The notes below the pieces were generated by a model, which saw nothing but the letters and a program-made list of their open reading frames with translations, was not told the DNA's origin and made no database searches. A stretch of DNA of 64,000 nucleotides from Staphylospora marina. GTDB taxonomy: Bacteria; Bacillota; Bacilli; Thermoactinomycetales; Thermoactinomycetaceae. Positions 1 through 9,324 of the stretch are shown one piece after another. The position numbers and the translations under genes are program-made. Position 1 is the first letter of the stretch; each line of letters starts with the position of its first letter. The DNA lies in contig NZ_CP034118.1 of the NCBI RefSeq assembly GCF_003856495.1, positions 848,001 to 912,000 of the forward strand, read 5' to 3'.

Positions 1-1
1 T

Positions 2-1027
2 TGGCTCAAGCTGGGGGCAAACGGTTTTCTCGCGCCGGGAGTGGAGCCGAAATACGGGGGTCTGGGCGCCGATTTCGGGTATTCCGTGGTGATCATCGAA
101 GAACTGGAACGGGTCGTTTCCGGATTGCAGGGAGTGGCGTTGCACAACGAAATCGTCGTTCCTTATCTGCAACATGAGGGAACGGAGGTGCAAAAGAAAC
201 GCTGGCTTCCTTCTTGCGTGACGGGGCAGACGATCACCGCCATCGCCATGACCGAGCCGGGTGCCGGGTCGGACCTTGCCTCCATCCGGACCACGGCGGT
301 CAAGGACGGAAACCATTGGGTGATCAACGGTCAGAAGACGTTCATCTCCAACGGCATTCATGCGGATCTGGTGATCGTCGCCGTGAAAACGGATCCACAC
401 GCCCAACCGCCTCACAGGGGCATCAGTCTGATCGTGGTGGAAGACGGCACGCCCGGCTTTGTCAAAGGAAGAAAGCTGGAGAAAATGGGGCTGCGCAGTC
501 AGGACACGGCGGAACTGTATTTTGAAGACTGCCGTGTTCCCGTGGATCATCTCCTCGGTGAAGAGGGGCGTGGCTTTGCCGTCTTGATGAAGCACTTGGA
601 ACGGGAGCGGCTGGTGCTGGCGATCGGCGCGCAGACGGCCGCTGAGGAAATGCTGCGCATGACCGTGGAGTACGTGCGCCGTCGGGAAGCCTTCGGTCGT
701 ACGTTGGATCGCCATCAACATGTCCGGTTTCGGCTGGCTGAATTGGCCACCGAGGTGGAACTGGGCCGGACGTTTGTCGATCATGCGGTGACGGAATTCA
801 TCAGCGGTCGCCGACTCGGAAAGAAGGCCGCCATGGCCAAATGGTGGGTCACGGAAATGGCCAGGAGGTTGTCTGTCGAGTGCCTTCAACTTCACGGAGG
901 ATACGGATACATGGAAGAATACCCCATTGCCCGCAGGGTGCGGGACATCGCCGTGGCTCCCGTGTACGCGGGAACCACCGAAATCATGAAAGAACTGGTG
1001 GCAAGGGAATTGTTCGGAAATGATTGA
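2..1027 (+). CDS. Acyl-CoA dehydrogenase, 5' end outside the window
   Basis: This FAD enzyme makes the alpha,beta double bond in an acyl-CoA and passes electrons to electron-transfer flavoprotein. The frame is open from base 2, so the N-terminus lies outside the window. Visible family motifs are [12 protein letters not shown] (FAD and substrate binding), the [10 protein letters not shown] strand, YVRRREAFG, and [19 protein letters not shown] near the C-terminus. The usual catalytic Glu of the YEGT motif is Ala here (YAGT). In isovaleryl- and long-chain enzymes the base instead lies in a helix resembling LERERLVLA, which is present, so I infer that subclass. The stop codon overlaps a FadR-type operator and the next gene follows at once, so these genes form an operon. 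Substrate chain length cannot be read from sequence. Confidence 0.93.
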   Translation, partial: WLKLGANGFLAPGVEPKYGGLGADFGYSVVIIEELERVVSGLQGVALHNEIVVPYLQHEGTEVQKKRWLPSCVTGQTITAIAMTEPGAGSDLASIRTTAVKDGNHWVINGQKTFISNGIHADLVIVAVKTDPHAQPPHRGISLIVVEDGTPGFVKGRKLEKMGLRSQDTAELYFEDCRVPVDHLLGEEGRGFAVLMKHLERERLVLAIGAQTAAEEMLRMTVEYVRRREAFGRTLDRHQHVRFRLAELATEVELGRTFVDHAVTEFISGRRLGKKAAMAKWWVTEMARRLSVECLQLHGGYGYMEEYPIARRVRDIAVAPVYAGTTEIMKELVARELFGND

Positions 1028-1042
1028 ATGAAGATTCATTCA
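1025..1042. promoter_or_regulatory. FadR operator (perfect palindrome)
   Basis: TGAATGA-AGAT-TCATTCA is a perfect 7+4+7 palindrome. It matches the B. subtilis FadR box (TGAATGAMTANTCATTCA) in both arms. It overlaps the stop codon of the dehydrogenase and lies just before the ribosome site of the next gene. Another copy lies before fadR in this window. Confidence 0.8.
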
Positions 1043-1053
1043 GGAGGGATTGC

Positions 1054-1926
1054 ATGAACATGGAGCGCATCGCCGTGATCGGTGCGGGATTGATGGGGAG
1101 CGGGATTGCCCAGGCATTGGCCATGGGCGGGAAAAACGTCCAACTCCATGATTTGTCGGATGTCGCCTTGCAAAAAGCGATGGATTCGATCCAAAGCAGC
1201 CTGTCCCGGTTCGTCAAATCGGGCAAGTTGTCGGAGGAGCAGCGGGAGGCGGCCCTGTCCCGGATCCGTCTGTTCCGGGAGCCGGAGGATGCGGTTCAAA
1301 ACGTACAGTTGGTCATTGAAGCCGTGCCGGAAAATCTGAAGCTCAAACAGGAAGTGTTTCGGCGGTTGGACCGTTTGACACCGCCGGAGGTGATTCTGGC
1401 CACCAATACGTCGGAACTGAGCGTGACGGCGATCGCCTCGGCGACAAGCCGGCCGCAGCGCGTCCTGGGCATGCACTGGTTCCATCCGGCGCCGGTGATG
1501 AAACTGGTGGAAATCGTCCGGGGGGTTCGCACGTCCGATGAAACGGTGGAAGCGGTCAGGAAGCTGTCCGTGGACATCGGCAAAGAAACAGTCACGGTGA
1601 AAGACAGCCAGGGGTTCGTCACCTCTCGCGCCCTGGCCGCCCACATGATCGAATGCATGCGCATGTTGGAAGAAGGAGTGGCTACCGCCGAAGACATCGA
1701 CAAGGCGATCCGTCTGGGGCTGAATTACCCCATGGGGCCGTTCGAACTGGCCGATTACGTGGGGCTGGACACCCTCCTGTTCGCCGCCGAAGGGATGGTT
1801 GAGGCATACGGAGACCGGTTCCGGCCGCCCCAAGTGTTGCGCAAGCTGGTGGAGGCCGGTCACCTCGGCAGGAAAACGGGGCGCGGGTTCTATGATTATT
1901 CCGGGGAAAAGGGAGGAAGGTCATGA
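1054..1926 (+). CDS. 3-hydroxyacyl-CoA dehydrogenase
   Basis: This enzyme oxidises L-3-hydroxyacyl-CoA to 3-ketoacyl-CoA with NAD in beta-oxidation. The N-terminus has the Rossmann motif [11 protein letters not shown], then the conserved NTSELSVT segment and the [15 protein letters not shown] active-site region with the catalytic His. The C-terminal helical domain has [15 protein letters not shown]. It has 290 residues, the usual length for single-domain Hbd/PaaH enzymes. The ATG at 1054 is chosen because CAGGAGGGA precedes it at good spacing; a longer reading from 1024 would run through the operator. The stop overlaps the start of the thiolase gene, which implies translational coupling. Confidence 0.95.
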   Translation: MNMERIAVIGAGLMGSGIAQALAMGGKNVQLHDLSDVALQKAMDSIQSSLSRFVKSGKLSEEQREAALSRIRLFREPEDAVQNVQLVIEAVPENLKLKQEVFRRLDRLTPPEVILATNTSELSVTAIASATSRPQRVLGMHWFHPAPVMKLVEIVRGVRTSDETVEAVRKLSVDIGKETVTVKDSQGFVTSRALAAHMIECMRMLEEGVATAEDIDKAIRLGLNYPMGPFELADYVGLDTLLFAAEGMVEAYGDRFRPPQVLRKLVEAGHLGRKTGRGFYDYSGEKGGRS

Positions 1927-3074
1927 CCCGTGAAGTGGTGATCGTGGAAGCGGTGCGGACGCCGGTCGGGAAGCGGGGCGGCGTGTTTCGCATGGTTCAC
2001 CCCGTGGAGCTGCTGGCCCCCGTGCTGAAAGAAACGGTGAATCGGGCGGGGCTGGAACCGGAGCGGGTGGAGGATGTGGTCACCGGTTGCGTGACGCCGA
2101 TCGGGGAACAGGGCTGGAACATCGGCCGCCTCGCCGTGCTCAGGGCCGGATTTCCGATGGAAGTTCCCGCCGTGCAAATCAACCGGATGTGCGGATCCGG
2201 GCAGCAAGCCATTCACTTTGCCGCACAGGAAATTTTGTCCGGGGACATGGATACGGTCATCGCCGCCGGCGTGGAAAGCATGTCCCGGGTGCCGATGGGC
2301 AGTGACGGAGGGACTGATACCATACCTCCCGCCCTTGCGGCCATGTATGAATTTGTCCATCAGGGAATTTCCGCCGAACGGATCGCCGAGCGGTACGGCA
2401 TCAGCCGGGAGGAAATGGACCGGTTTGCCCTCGAAAGTCACCGCCGGGCGCTCACGGCCATTCGGGACGGACGTTTTTCCCGGGAAATCATGCCGATGCA
2501 GGGGCATGATCCGGACGGAAAGGAGATCATGGTCCGACAGGATGAAGGACCGCGTCCGGACACCTCACCGGAAAGGCTGGCGGCCCTGAAGCCGGTCTTT
2601 CAGGAGGGAGGGAACATCACGGCGGGAAACTCCAGCCAGATGAGCGACGGAGCGGCAGCCGTCCTTCTGATGGAACGTCGTGTCGCCGAACGGTTGGGGC
2701 TTCGTCCCCGTGCCCGGATCGTGGCCCGGACCGTCGTCGGCTCCGATCCCACGCTGATGTTGGATGGGGTGATCCCCGCCACGCGCAAAGTGCTGGAGAA
2801 GGCGGGCCTTCAACTGGAGGACATGGATTGTGTGGAGATCAACGAAGCGTTTGCACCGGTGGTGCTTGCCTGGCAAAAAGCGCTGGATGCGGATTTGCGC
2901 CGCGTCAACGTGAACGGGGGAGCGATCGCGTTGGGACACCCGCTCGGGGCGACGGGGGTGAAACTGACGGTCACGCTTCTTCACGAGTTGGAACGGACGG
3001 GCGGGCGCTTCGGACTGCTGACGGTCTGCATCGGACACGGGATGGCCACGGCGATGATCATCGAACGAATCTGA
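1923..3074 (+). CDS. Acetyl-CoA acyltransferase (thiolase)
   Basis: This thiolase cleaves 3-ketoacyl-CoA with CoA to acetyl-CoA and a shortened acyl-CoA. The nucleophilic Cys lies in [10 protein letters not shown] (about residue 88). NEAFAPV and GHPLGATG supply the C-terminal active-site His residues. The last motif reads [10 protein letters not shown] where CIGGGMG is commoner, so one Gly is His. The length of 383 residues is normal. The ATG overlaps the preceding stop codon. With the two genes before it, this gives the dehydrogenation, oxidation and thiolysis steps; no hydratase is visible and it may lie upstream. A biosynthetic role is possible but less likely in this context. Confidence 0.94.
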   Translation: MTREVVIVEAVRTPVGKRGGVFRMVHPVELLAPVLKETVNRAGLEPERVEDVVTGCVTPIGEQGWNIGRLAVLRAGFPMEVPAVQINRMCGSGQQAIHFAAQEILSGDMDTVIAAGVESMSRVPMGSDGGTDTIPPALAAMYEFVHQGISAERIAERYGISREEMDRFALESHRRALTAIRDGRFSREIMPMQGHDPDGKEIMVRQDEGPRPDTSPERLAALKPVFQEGGNITAGNSSQMSDGAAAVLLMERRVAERLGLRPRARIVARTVVGSDPTLMLDGVIPATRKVLEKAGLQLEDMDCVEINEAFAPVVLAWQKALDADLRRVNVNGGAIALGHPLGATGVKLTVTLLHELERTGGRFGLLTVCIGHGMATAMIIERI

Positions 3075-3098
3075 CGGGAAAAGGGGAGCCGGACACCC

Positions 3099-4205
3099 AT
3101 GCTCACAGGGATTCGCGTGCTGGATTTCACCGTTTACTTCCCGGGACCGGTGGCGACGGGACGGCTTGCGGCCATGGGGGCCGAAGTGGTCAAGGTGGAG
3201 CCGCCGAAAGGAGATCCCGCCCGCCACGCCGGTGAACAATCCGGAGGAATCGGGATCCTGTTTTCGGCCAACAACCGCGGCAAGAAAAGTGTCAGGATCG
3301 ATCTGAAACAAGAGGCCGGCCGCCGCCTGGCCCTTCGCTTGGCGGAACGGGCCGATGTGCTTCTGGAAAGTTTTCGGCCCGGCGTGATGGACAAACTGGG
3401 GCTGGGGTATGAGCAGGTATCGGCCGTCAACCCGGGCATCGTGTACGGGTCGTTGACCGGTTTCGGCCGGACGGGACCGCTGTCACGGCTGGCGAGTCAT
3501 GACCTCAATTACCAGGCGTTGAGCGGGCTGTTGAGTCTTTTGACCGCGGACGGCAGCCCGGGGTTGCCCGCCGTCCAGCTCGTTGATCTGGTCGGCGGCC
3601 TGGCGGCGTCGGAACGGATCCTGGCCGCATTGATGGAGCGGGGGAAAACGGGGCGTGGTTCCCGTCTGGACATTTCCATGTTGGACGAAGCGTTTCGCTT
3701 GCTCCACACGCACCGTGAAATCCAGGCGGTTTCCGGATCCGGCAGGGGTCTGTCCCTTCTTTCGGGGGGAGCGGTGGCATACGGGGTGTATGAAACCAAA
3801 GACGGCGGGCATGTGGCACTTGCCGCCGTCGAACCCGTGTTTTGGCGCCGGTTTTGTGAAGCCGTGGGCAGGCCTGACTGGATCTCGCACGGCTGGTCAC
3901 CGCAAACGAAAGACAATCCGGTGTACCGGGAGTTGTGCGAACTGTTCCGGGAACGGACCCGGGCCGAGTGGGCAAGCCTTGGGCTCCGGGTGGATTGTTG
4001 TCTGAGTCCCGTACTGGAAGTGGGAGAGCTCTTCCGGTATCCACCGTTTTCCGAACAGCCTCCCCGGGTGCCCGAAGCTTCCCTGCCGCCCGCTCCGGCC
4101 GTGCCCGGTCAGGATGCGGAGACGGTGCTGCGGGAATGGCTGGGAGAGGAGGAAGCGGACATCAGGCGCTTTCGGGATGAAGGGGCCTTCGGAACCACCG
4201 GTTGA
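3099..4205 (+). CDS. CaiB/BaiF family (type III) CoA-transferase
   Basis: Members of this family move CoA between carboxylic acids or racemise 2-methylacyl-CoA. The N-terminus has the family opening IRVLDFTVYFPGPVATG and VVKVEPPKGDPAR. SLTGFGRTGP follows, and the conserved Asp lies in SRLDISMLDEA (about residue 190). At 368 residues it is close to the alpha-methylacyl-CoA racemase subgroup, shorter than many formyl-CoA transferases. An AAAAGGGGAG ribosome site precedes the ATG. It lies 24 bases after the thiolase, so it probably activates or racemises the substrate of the same pathway. The exact substrate is unknown. Confidence 0.88.
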   Translation: MLTGIRVLDFTVYFPGPVATGRLAAMGAEVVKVEPPKGDPARHAGEQSGGIGILFSANNRGKKSVRIDLKQEAGRRLALRLAERADVLLESFRPGVMDKLGLGYEQVSAVNPGIVYGSLTGFGRTGPLSRLASHDLNYQALSGLLSLLTADGSPGLPAVQLVDLVGGLAASERILAALMERGKTGRGSRLDISMLDEAFRLLHTHREIQAVSGSGRGLSLLSGGAVAYGVYETKDGGHVALAAVEPVFWRRFCEAVGRPDWISHGWSPQTKDNPVYRELCELFRERTRAEWASLGLRVDCCLSPVLEVGELFRYPPFSEQPPRVPEASLPPAPAVPGQDAETVLREWLGEEEADIRRFRDEGAFGTTG

Positions 4206-4284
4206 CGGGCGGCGGCGCGATGTCGGATGATGGAAGAACCTCCCGGAAACGGAGGGAATGACCCGATGGAAGGGAGAGAGGGAC

Positions 4285-5853
4285 ATGCACTCGTTTCTTG
4301 AACGGGAAAACCGGAAATTGAAGGAGCTTTACAACCCCTGGATGGAGGCGTACTGGCAAAAAAGCATCACCGGGGACGAAGAGTGGCGAAAAAAAGAGGA
4401 AGAGGCGGAGACGGCGTATCGGCGCTTGCTGGCGGACCCCGAAAGGTTCCGGACCATTCAGGAACTGCGGGCCCGGGCGAACCCCGGCTCCCTGGAACAT
4501 CGGCAACTGGTGAGATTGGAGCTGGAGGCGACGGAAAACCGGATTCCGGATGATTTGCTTCAGCGAATCGTCCGGCTTTCCTCCCAACTCACCAGTGCGT
4601 TTTCCACGTTTCGCGGGGAGCTGGACGGCCGTAGGGTCACGGAAAACGATCTTCGCGAAATCCTGAAAACGTCCCGCGACCCGGAGCTTTGCCGGAAAGC
4701 TTGGATCGCCGGAAAACAAGTGGGCGCGGAAGTGGCGGACGGGCTCCTCGAGCTGGTGAAATTGCGCAACGAAGCGGCCCGGAGGCTGGGTTACGAGGAT
4801 TATCATCACATGTCGTTCGCTCTCAGCGAGTTGGATCGCGATGAAATCTGGGATCTGTTTGACCGTCTCAAGGAACTGACCGATGAACCGTATCGCCGGG
4901 TCAAACGGGAAATCGACCGCGAACGGGCGGAGTGGTTCGGGATTCGGCCCGAGGACCTCAGACCCTGGCACTATCCCGACCCGTTTTTCCAGGAGGCTCC
5001 CGAGGTGAAGGGAGCCGATGTCACTCCTCATCTGCGGGGGAAAGACATCGTCGAACTGACCGTGAAGACATTTGATTCCGTGGGCATGGACATCCGGGAC
5101 ATTCTGGGGAGAAGCGATCTCTTCGAGCGGGAAGGCAAGGATCAGCACGCCTTCTGTCTGGATCTGGACCGCTCCGGTGACGTGCGGATCCTGTGCAATG
5201 TCCGGGAAGACCAGTACTGGATGGAAACGATGCTTCACGAGATCGGCCACGCCGTTTACGACAAATACATCGATCCGGAACTTCCGTTCATCCTGCACAC
5301 CCCGGCACACATTTTCGTCACCGAGGCGGTTGCCATGTTCTTCGGCCGCATGGTGAAGCGGCGGGAATGGCTGAAAACGTTCCTTTTCCTGGAGGATCGC
5401 CTGCTGGACGAAATGGCCCCCGCCCTTGAGGCCACGGAACGTCGCCGGATGCTGATCTTTGCACGGTGGGTGATCACCTTCGTCCGGTTTGAGCGCGAAC
5501 TGTACGCCAATCCGGACCAGGATCTGAACCATCTTTGGTGGAAGCTGGTTCGCGACATTCAGCTGGTTCAACCGCCGGACGGGACGGACGAACCCCACTG
5601 GGCCTCCAAGATCCACTTTACCGTGGCACCGGTCTATTACCACAATTATTTGCTGGGCGAGCTGACCGCCTCCCAGTTTGAATCGGCGATCCGCGATCGG
5701 ACCGGTGGGAAGGTGTTCACCCCGGAAACCGGCCGCTTTTTCCGGGAACACATCTTCGCTCCCGGCGATCGATGGGGTTGGAGCGTCTTGATCGAACGGG
5801 CTACGGGGGAAACATTGAATCCGGAACATTTCGTTCGCCAGTTCGTGAAGTGA
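4285..5853 (+). CDS. Zinc metallopeptidase of the M2/M3 oligopeptidase type
   Basis: This is a large helical zinc peptidase of 522 residues that probably trims short peptides in the cytoplasm. The zinc site is HEIGH (about residue 320), and the downstream Glu ligand lies in VTEAVAMFFG. No signal peptide or membrane segment is seen. The ATG at 4285 follows GGGAGAGAGG; an upstream in-frame ATG at 4258 lies too close to its ribosome site. The gene begins 79 bases after the CoA-transferase and may share its transcript, but the function seems unrelated. The choice between M2-like and M3-like (PepF) families needs a profile search. Confidence 0.88.
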   Translation: MHSFLERENRKLKELYNPWMEAYWQKSITGDEEWRKKEEEAETAYRRLLADPERFRTIQELRARANPGSLEHRQLVRLELEATENRIPDDLLQRIVRLSSQLTSAFSTFRGELDGRRVTENDLREILKTSRDPELCRKAWIAGKQVGAEVADGLLELVKLRNEAARRLGYEDYHHMSFALSELDRDEIWDLFDRLKELTDEPYRRVKREIDRERAEWFGIRPEDLRPWHYPDPFFQEAPEVKGADVTPHLRGKDIVELTVKTFDSVGMDIRDILGRSDLFEREGKDQHAFCLDLDRSGDVRILCNVREDQYWMETMLHEIGHAVYDKYIDPELPFILHTPAHIFVTEAVAMFFGRMVKRREWLKTFLFLEDRLLDEMAPALEATERRRMLIFARWVITFVRFERELYANPDQDLNHLWWKLVRDIQLVQPPDGTDEPHWASKIHFTVAPVYYHNYLLGELTASQFESAIRDRTGGKVFTPETGRFFREHIFAPGDRWGWSVLIERATGETLNPEHFVRQFVK

Positions 5854-5880
5854 AAAAAACGCCCCGGGAGACCGGGGCGT
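5853..5880 (-). terminator. Intrinsic terminator, best oriented for the minus strand
   Basis: ACGCCCCGG and CCGGGGCGT form a 9-bp stem with a GAGA loop. Seven T residues follow in the minus-strand reading. It ends the minus-strand gene at 5884-6285 and may also help stop the convergent peptidase transcript. Confidence 0.85.
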
Positions 5881-5883
5881 CGT

Positions 5884-6285
5884 TCATGCTTTTCGGAAGG
5901 ACATCACCAGGAGAGCGCCTCCAACGACGGAAGGAAGCCACATCAAATGGAAGCTTTGCAAGTACGGAACCAGCGGCGTGATCCCGTAGCCGGCGGTCAT
6001 GAGCGGGTATTGAAGGGCAAACAGCAGAATCGGAACACATGTCACCCAAAACAGAGGCTGATGAAACGTCCATGTTCCCGGCTTGCTTCGTTCCCGCCAC
6101 CAGTGGGGAGCAGCGATGAGCATGCCGAACAGGAAATGAAACATGTACTGACTGATCATCAATCCGAACAGTTCGAAAGTGATTTTGCTCCTGTTCACCG
6201 ACCATTCCAACCACTCATTCCCGAAATGAAGCATCAATGCAATGACCGTCAGATAACCGACTGCGAGCCACCACTTGTTTTTCAT
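5884..6285 (-). CDS. Four-segment membrane protein of unknown function
   Basis: The 133-residue product has about four hydrophobic segments: residues 5-20, 38-60, 78-95 and 112-128. Short polar loops between them include HWWRERSKPGTW. I do not recognise the family; the overall pattern recalls cytochrome c oxidase assembly factor CtaG-type proteins, but it is too short and no histidine pattern is convincing. A minus-strand terminator lies directly after it. No partner gene is obvious, since the peptidase converges on it. Confidence 0.7.
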   Translation of the reverse strand: MKNKWWLAVGYLTVIALMLHFGNEWLEWSVNRSKITFELFGLMISQYMFHFLFGMLIAAPHWWRERSKPGTWTFHQPLFWVTCVPILLFALQYPLMTAGYGITPLVPYLQSFHLMWLPSVVGGALLVMSFRKA

Positions 6286-6356
6286 GATCAGCCTCCCCGC
6301 ATGAGTCCGTCAGTTCCTATGTTCCCGTCATCCATGAGAAATACGCCGCATGTTTG

Positions 6357-6608
6357 TCAAGTTCCTTTCCGGGCGCGAATGCTGATTTTGACCGAGCCGG
6401 CGGACGGTGAGGAATCCCCCCGTTCTTCCTCCGCCTCTTCCCGTTCCGCGGGCACGTCTTTGCCTGTACCGGCATTCTCCGTTTCCTCTTCTTCCTCCTC
6501 AAAAAAATGGCTCATGAACATCCATTCGGGCTGAATCATGCCCATGGCCACCGGCGTGTAGGGAAGATATCTGGGCCATCCGGTGTCCTTTTCGTCCCGC
6601 TTGCTCAT
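6357..6608 (-). CDS. Small acidic-tailed protein of unknown function
   Basis: This 83-residue product is supported by a good AAGGAGG ribosome site before the ATG. The first part (about residues 10-36) is aromatic and proline-rich, with WPRYLPYTPVAMGMIQPEW. A run of glutamates, FFEEEEEETE, and a charged low-complexity tail follow. There is no signal peptide or membrane segment. I do not recognise the family. The tail suggests a disordered protein, perhaps spore-associated, but nothing here proves that. It lies downstream of the permease pair but 165 bases away. Confidence 0.6.
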   Translation of the reverse strand: MSKRDEKDTGWPRYLPYTPVAMGMIQPEWMFMSHFFEEEEEETENAGTGKDVPAEREEAEEERGDSSPSAGSVKISIRARKGT

Positions 6609-6773
6609 TCCGAAAGCCCCTCCTTCGGCGGGATCGGTTCCCTTCGGACAAACGGGGCATCATCCCGATTGTCGGAGATTGTCGTCTCTCTATCCTACGT
6701 AAGCAGGATGGAGAACTTGCATGGAGAGATCCATCGGGAAAGCCACGGAAATTTCACGGGGAGAATTGCTCCG

Positions 6774-7730
6774 TCAGATATGGGGGTATTTGCCGTACAA
6801 CTCCCGCCACCTTGACTCCAGTCCCTTGTGAAGGAAAGAAAAAGACATCAAGAGAAAGAAATAGGCCAGCAGCGGAATCCACACCAGGAAGGGATAAACA
6901 AACACCCACGTTTTGTTTTGCCCGATCAGCCCCACCCACTCGAAACTTTTCGACATGTCATAGAAAACCCCTGAAAACAATTCTTCTATGTGTGTCCCTC
7001 CCAGATAGATTTCGAATATGCTCAATTGTCCCAGCGTGTTCAACACGATGATCATGTCTTGCATGAAGAGGATGGCGATCCGTTCCTTCAGCATGGGCAG
7101 CAGATGTTTTCGGATGAGCCAACCCTTTGAGGCCCCCATCGTCTTGGCGGCCAGGATCGACAGACGCCCTTTCAGCTCTTTGGTCAGTTCGGAAACGGTG
7201 GAAGCGATGGGGGCCACGCCAAACAAGGCGATGACGATGCCCTGAAGAATCGTGAGTTCCAACAGCGGCCAGCCCATTTGTGGTTTGAGAATCCATACCA
7301 ACAGAAAAATTGGAGGAATTCCCGCCAACAATCCGGAAACGGAGAACAGCCTTTTCTCTTTGTTCCGGGGAGCTTCTTCCATGTCAGCGCCTTTTTTCGT
7401 CCACATTCCCATGAGGAGCCCGATTCCCCCGCCGATCCCGACCCGGAAGAGGGAAACGATGAGCACAAAGAACAAGGTGAACTTCAAACCGTGAAGCATC
7501 AGGGTCAGCAAATCTCTTCCCTTTTGGTCCTTTCCCAGCCAGTGCTCCGCGTAGGGGGGTTCCGGTGCGGGGATGGGTTTCCCGTTGACAATACGGACCG
7601 GTTCCTCGTAGGAAAGAGAATAAGGAGCGATCCAGGGAGCCAGCAAGGCAATCAAAGCGAGCAAACAGAGAAGGCATCCCCCGAGCCACAAGAACAGGCG
7701 ACCGCTCCGCCGTTTTTCAATCATGGGCAT
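6774..7730 (-). CDS. ABC transporter permease, DppC/OppC type
   Basis: This is the second permease of a peptide or nickel-type importer. One N-terminal segment (residues 12-35) is followed by a long outside loop with the DppC-like motif HWLGKDQKGRDLL, then about five more segments. The cytoplasmic coupling loop is KTMGASKGWLIRKHLLPMLKERIA, which lies where family members carry the EAA motif. The gene overlaps the partner permease upstream by 14 bases, so the two are made together. No ATPase or binding protein is adjacent, which is unusual. Confidence 0.82.
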   Translation of the reverse strand: MPMIEKRRSGRLFLWLGGCLLCLLALIALLAPWIAPYSLSYEEPVRIVNGKPIPAPEPPYAEHWLGKDQKGRDLLTLMLHGLKFTLFFVLIVSLFRVGIGGGIGLLMGMWTKKGADMEEAPRNKEKRLFSVSGLLAGIPPIFLLVWILKPQMGWPLLELTILQGIVIALFGVAPIASTVSELTKELKGRLSILAAKTMGASKGWLIRKHLLPMLKERIAILFMQDMIIVLNTLGQLSIFEIYLGGTHIEELFSGVFYDMSKSFEWVGLIGQNKTWVFVYPFLVWIPLLAYFFLLMSFSFLHKGLESRWRELYGKYPHI

Positions 7731-8640
7731 ACCTCCGTTTCAGAGCGGCGATGACCCCTTTCATGGCGAGGTACAGAAGCAGATAAACCATGATCAACGT
7801 CAGCAAGTGGTTGACCCTGGTGGCGTAGCCAGACCACACATATTCGGAAAACAAAAAGCGCGTGATTCCCGGACTGTTGAACAGAACCTCAACCACGATC
7901 ATGTTTCCCGTCATGAAAGCGGACAGACGGTACAAGTCCGACTCAATGACCGGAAGCACATTCCGGAGAACATGCCGGGGATAAATGGTCCGTTTTGCAA
8001 GGCCTTTCGCTTTTGCGGTCCGTATGTAATCTTCGGTCAGGATTTGATAGACCGTTTCCGCAACCTGCTTGACCACATACACAAACGGGACATAGAAAAT
8101 TGTCAAAAAAGGCAGGAAATAAGCAATGTCCGAGTGCGTTGAATATACTTCAGCGATCAATACTTCCGTCTGCTTGTAAATAAAAACCACCGACAGTTGA
8201 AGGACAAAGGCCACCGCAAAATCCGGCACCGATACCAGAAAATCCAGGATCTGGCGGATCCATCCTCCGGATTTGGCCAACAAGAATCCAACGATCAACC
8301 CCGAGAGCAACGCCAATGTTCCGGCAAACGACAAATTGGCCGCGGAATACAGGAACAAAGGAGACATCTCTTTGAAATAGCTGCGCAGTTCCGTTGTCGG
8401 ATCCATTCCACGAAAATCAAGGAAGTGTTCATAATAAAAGCTCTTTCCGTCCGCGATCCCCGTTACATATCCCCTCATGTCACCGAGCACGTTGTGTAGG
8501 GTGGCTTCCGCTTTGGAAGGATCGATCACGATCTGAACGAGATTCGGCAAGGCGGCGATACAGAGCACCAAGCAAAAACAAATGATCAATGTCACAATCG
8601 CTCGGATCCACACGTGTGCATTCTCCTCTGACAGATCCAT
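7717..8640 (-). CDS. ABC transporter permease, DppB/OppB type
   Basis: This is the first permease of the pair, 307 residues with about six membrane segments. The EAA coupling loop EDYIRTAKAKGLAKRTIYPRH lies at about residue 205 and is typical of the DppB family. The periplasmic-side loop after the first segment (residues 40-95) is divergent. The gene ends inside the start of the DppC-type gene. A 39-codon membrane ORF precedes it by 60 bases. With no substrate-binding protein or ATPase next to it, this transporter must borrow those parts or is relictual. Confidence 0.83.
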   Translation of the reverse strand: MDLSEENAHVWIRAIVTLIICFCLVLCIAALPNLVQIVIDPSKAEATLHNVLGDMRGYVTGIADGKSFYYEHFLDFRGMDPTTELRSYFKEMSPLFLYSAANLSFAGTLALLSGLIVGFLLAKSGGWIRQILDFLVSVPDFAVAFVLQLSVVFIYKQTEVLIAEVYSTHSDIAYFLPFLTIFYVPFVYVVKQVAETVYQILTEDYIRTAKAKGLAKRTIYPRHVLRNVLPVIESDLYRLSAFMTGNMIVVEVLFNSPGITRFLFSEYVWSGYATRVNHLLTLIMVYLLLYLAMKGVIAALKRRYAHD

Positions 8641-8699
8641 TTCATTTCACGGATCAATTTTTCGCCTCGAATCCAGTGACCTGACACCCGCCGCATCCG

Positions 8700-8819
8700 T
8701 CAAAGAAAGTAGTCATGGTAAGCGACAACCACGATGATCACCGACAGACCGAAGAACACCACCGCTCCCGCCAGGATCGGATTCCAGAAGATTCTCTTCT
8801 CTTCATGCTCCAACTTCAT
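8700..8819 (-). CDS. 39-codon membrane ORF, probably the 3' part of an interrupted gene
   Basis: The reading encodes a charged N-terminal stretch (KLEHEEKRIFWNP) and one membrane segment (about residues 14-34) ending YHDYFL. It is in the same frame as the 63-codon ORF just upstream. Only a TGA and seven sense codons separate that ORF from this ATG. No ribosome site precedes the ATG. I therefore think it is the third membrane segment of one protein cut by a nonsense codon rather than a separate gene. Confidence 0.45.
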   Translation of the reverse strand: MKLEHEEKRIFWNPILAGAVVFFGLSVIIVVVAYHDYFL

Positions 8820-8840
8820 TCCGATGGCAGCCTGGAGGTT

Positions 8841-9032
8841 TCAATTGACATTGACGGAAAAGTAGCCGCCTTTGCCGCTGAAGAAGGAGACGAATGCCAG
8901 GCAGATGACGGCGACGAAAAATACAATCTCTTCAAACAACATGGAAAACACCTTGCCGACCCACCAGGTCAACCCCAACTCCGCCAGAACGGTCACCAAT
9001 ACCCAACTCATGTATTTGGCGGAAAGTTTCAC
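8841..9032 (-). CDS. 63-residue membrane protein, first in the permease operon
   Basis: A GTG start preceded by GAGGAGG opens this small gene; in-frame codons further upstream lack coding character. The product has two membrane segments (residues 9-28 and 32-52) and a tail FFSGKGGYFSVNVN. After the TGA at 8841-8843 the same frame stays open to 8700 and gives a third membrane segment. A full product would then be about 110 residues. I do not recognise the family with certainty. It precedes the two ABC permeases and is probably cotranscribed with them. Confidence 0.6.
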   Translation of the reverse strand: MKLSAKYMSWVLVTVLAELGLTWWVGKVFSMLFEEIVFFVAVICLAFVSFFSGKGGYFSVNVN

Positions 9033-9324
9033 GCTTCGACCTCCTCGATGACCGAAATTTCGGGATTTCATGAATAGTTTACGGGATATTCCATATAGCT
9101 GGCAAATATTTTCTGTCGTTTTCGTATCAAGAGATTTGCTCGCACTGAACCACTCTCCAATCGTCGTCTGATTCGATTCGGGAGATTCCGGATTCACCGG
9201 AGCGCTCCGGTGGCATCCGTTCTCTTTGCAGACCGTTTCACCCTTTTCCAAAGGATCCACTTCCGTAGAAGCATCGCACGCTCGCCGGAAATGTTTCTTC
9301 CACCAAATCTTTCCGATGAAACGC
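9033..9324. other. Intergenic stretch with a probable minus-strand promoter
   Basis: No convincing gene is seen. The minus-strand frame is open, but its translation lacks family-like features and the strong ribosome site lies at the GTG of the 63-codon gene. On the minus strand, TTGCCA and TAAACT about 18 bases apart near 9075-9105 could be a promoter for the permease operon. Confidence 0.4.

Noticed and set aside
4162-5829. 555-codon minus-strand frame opposite the metallopeptidase
   Set aside because: The plus strand has HEIGH and a ribosome site; the minus frame has no recognisable feature.
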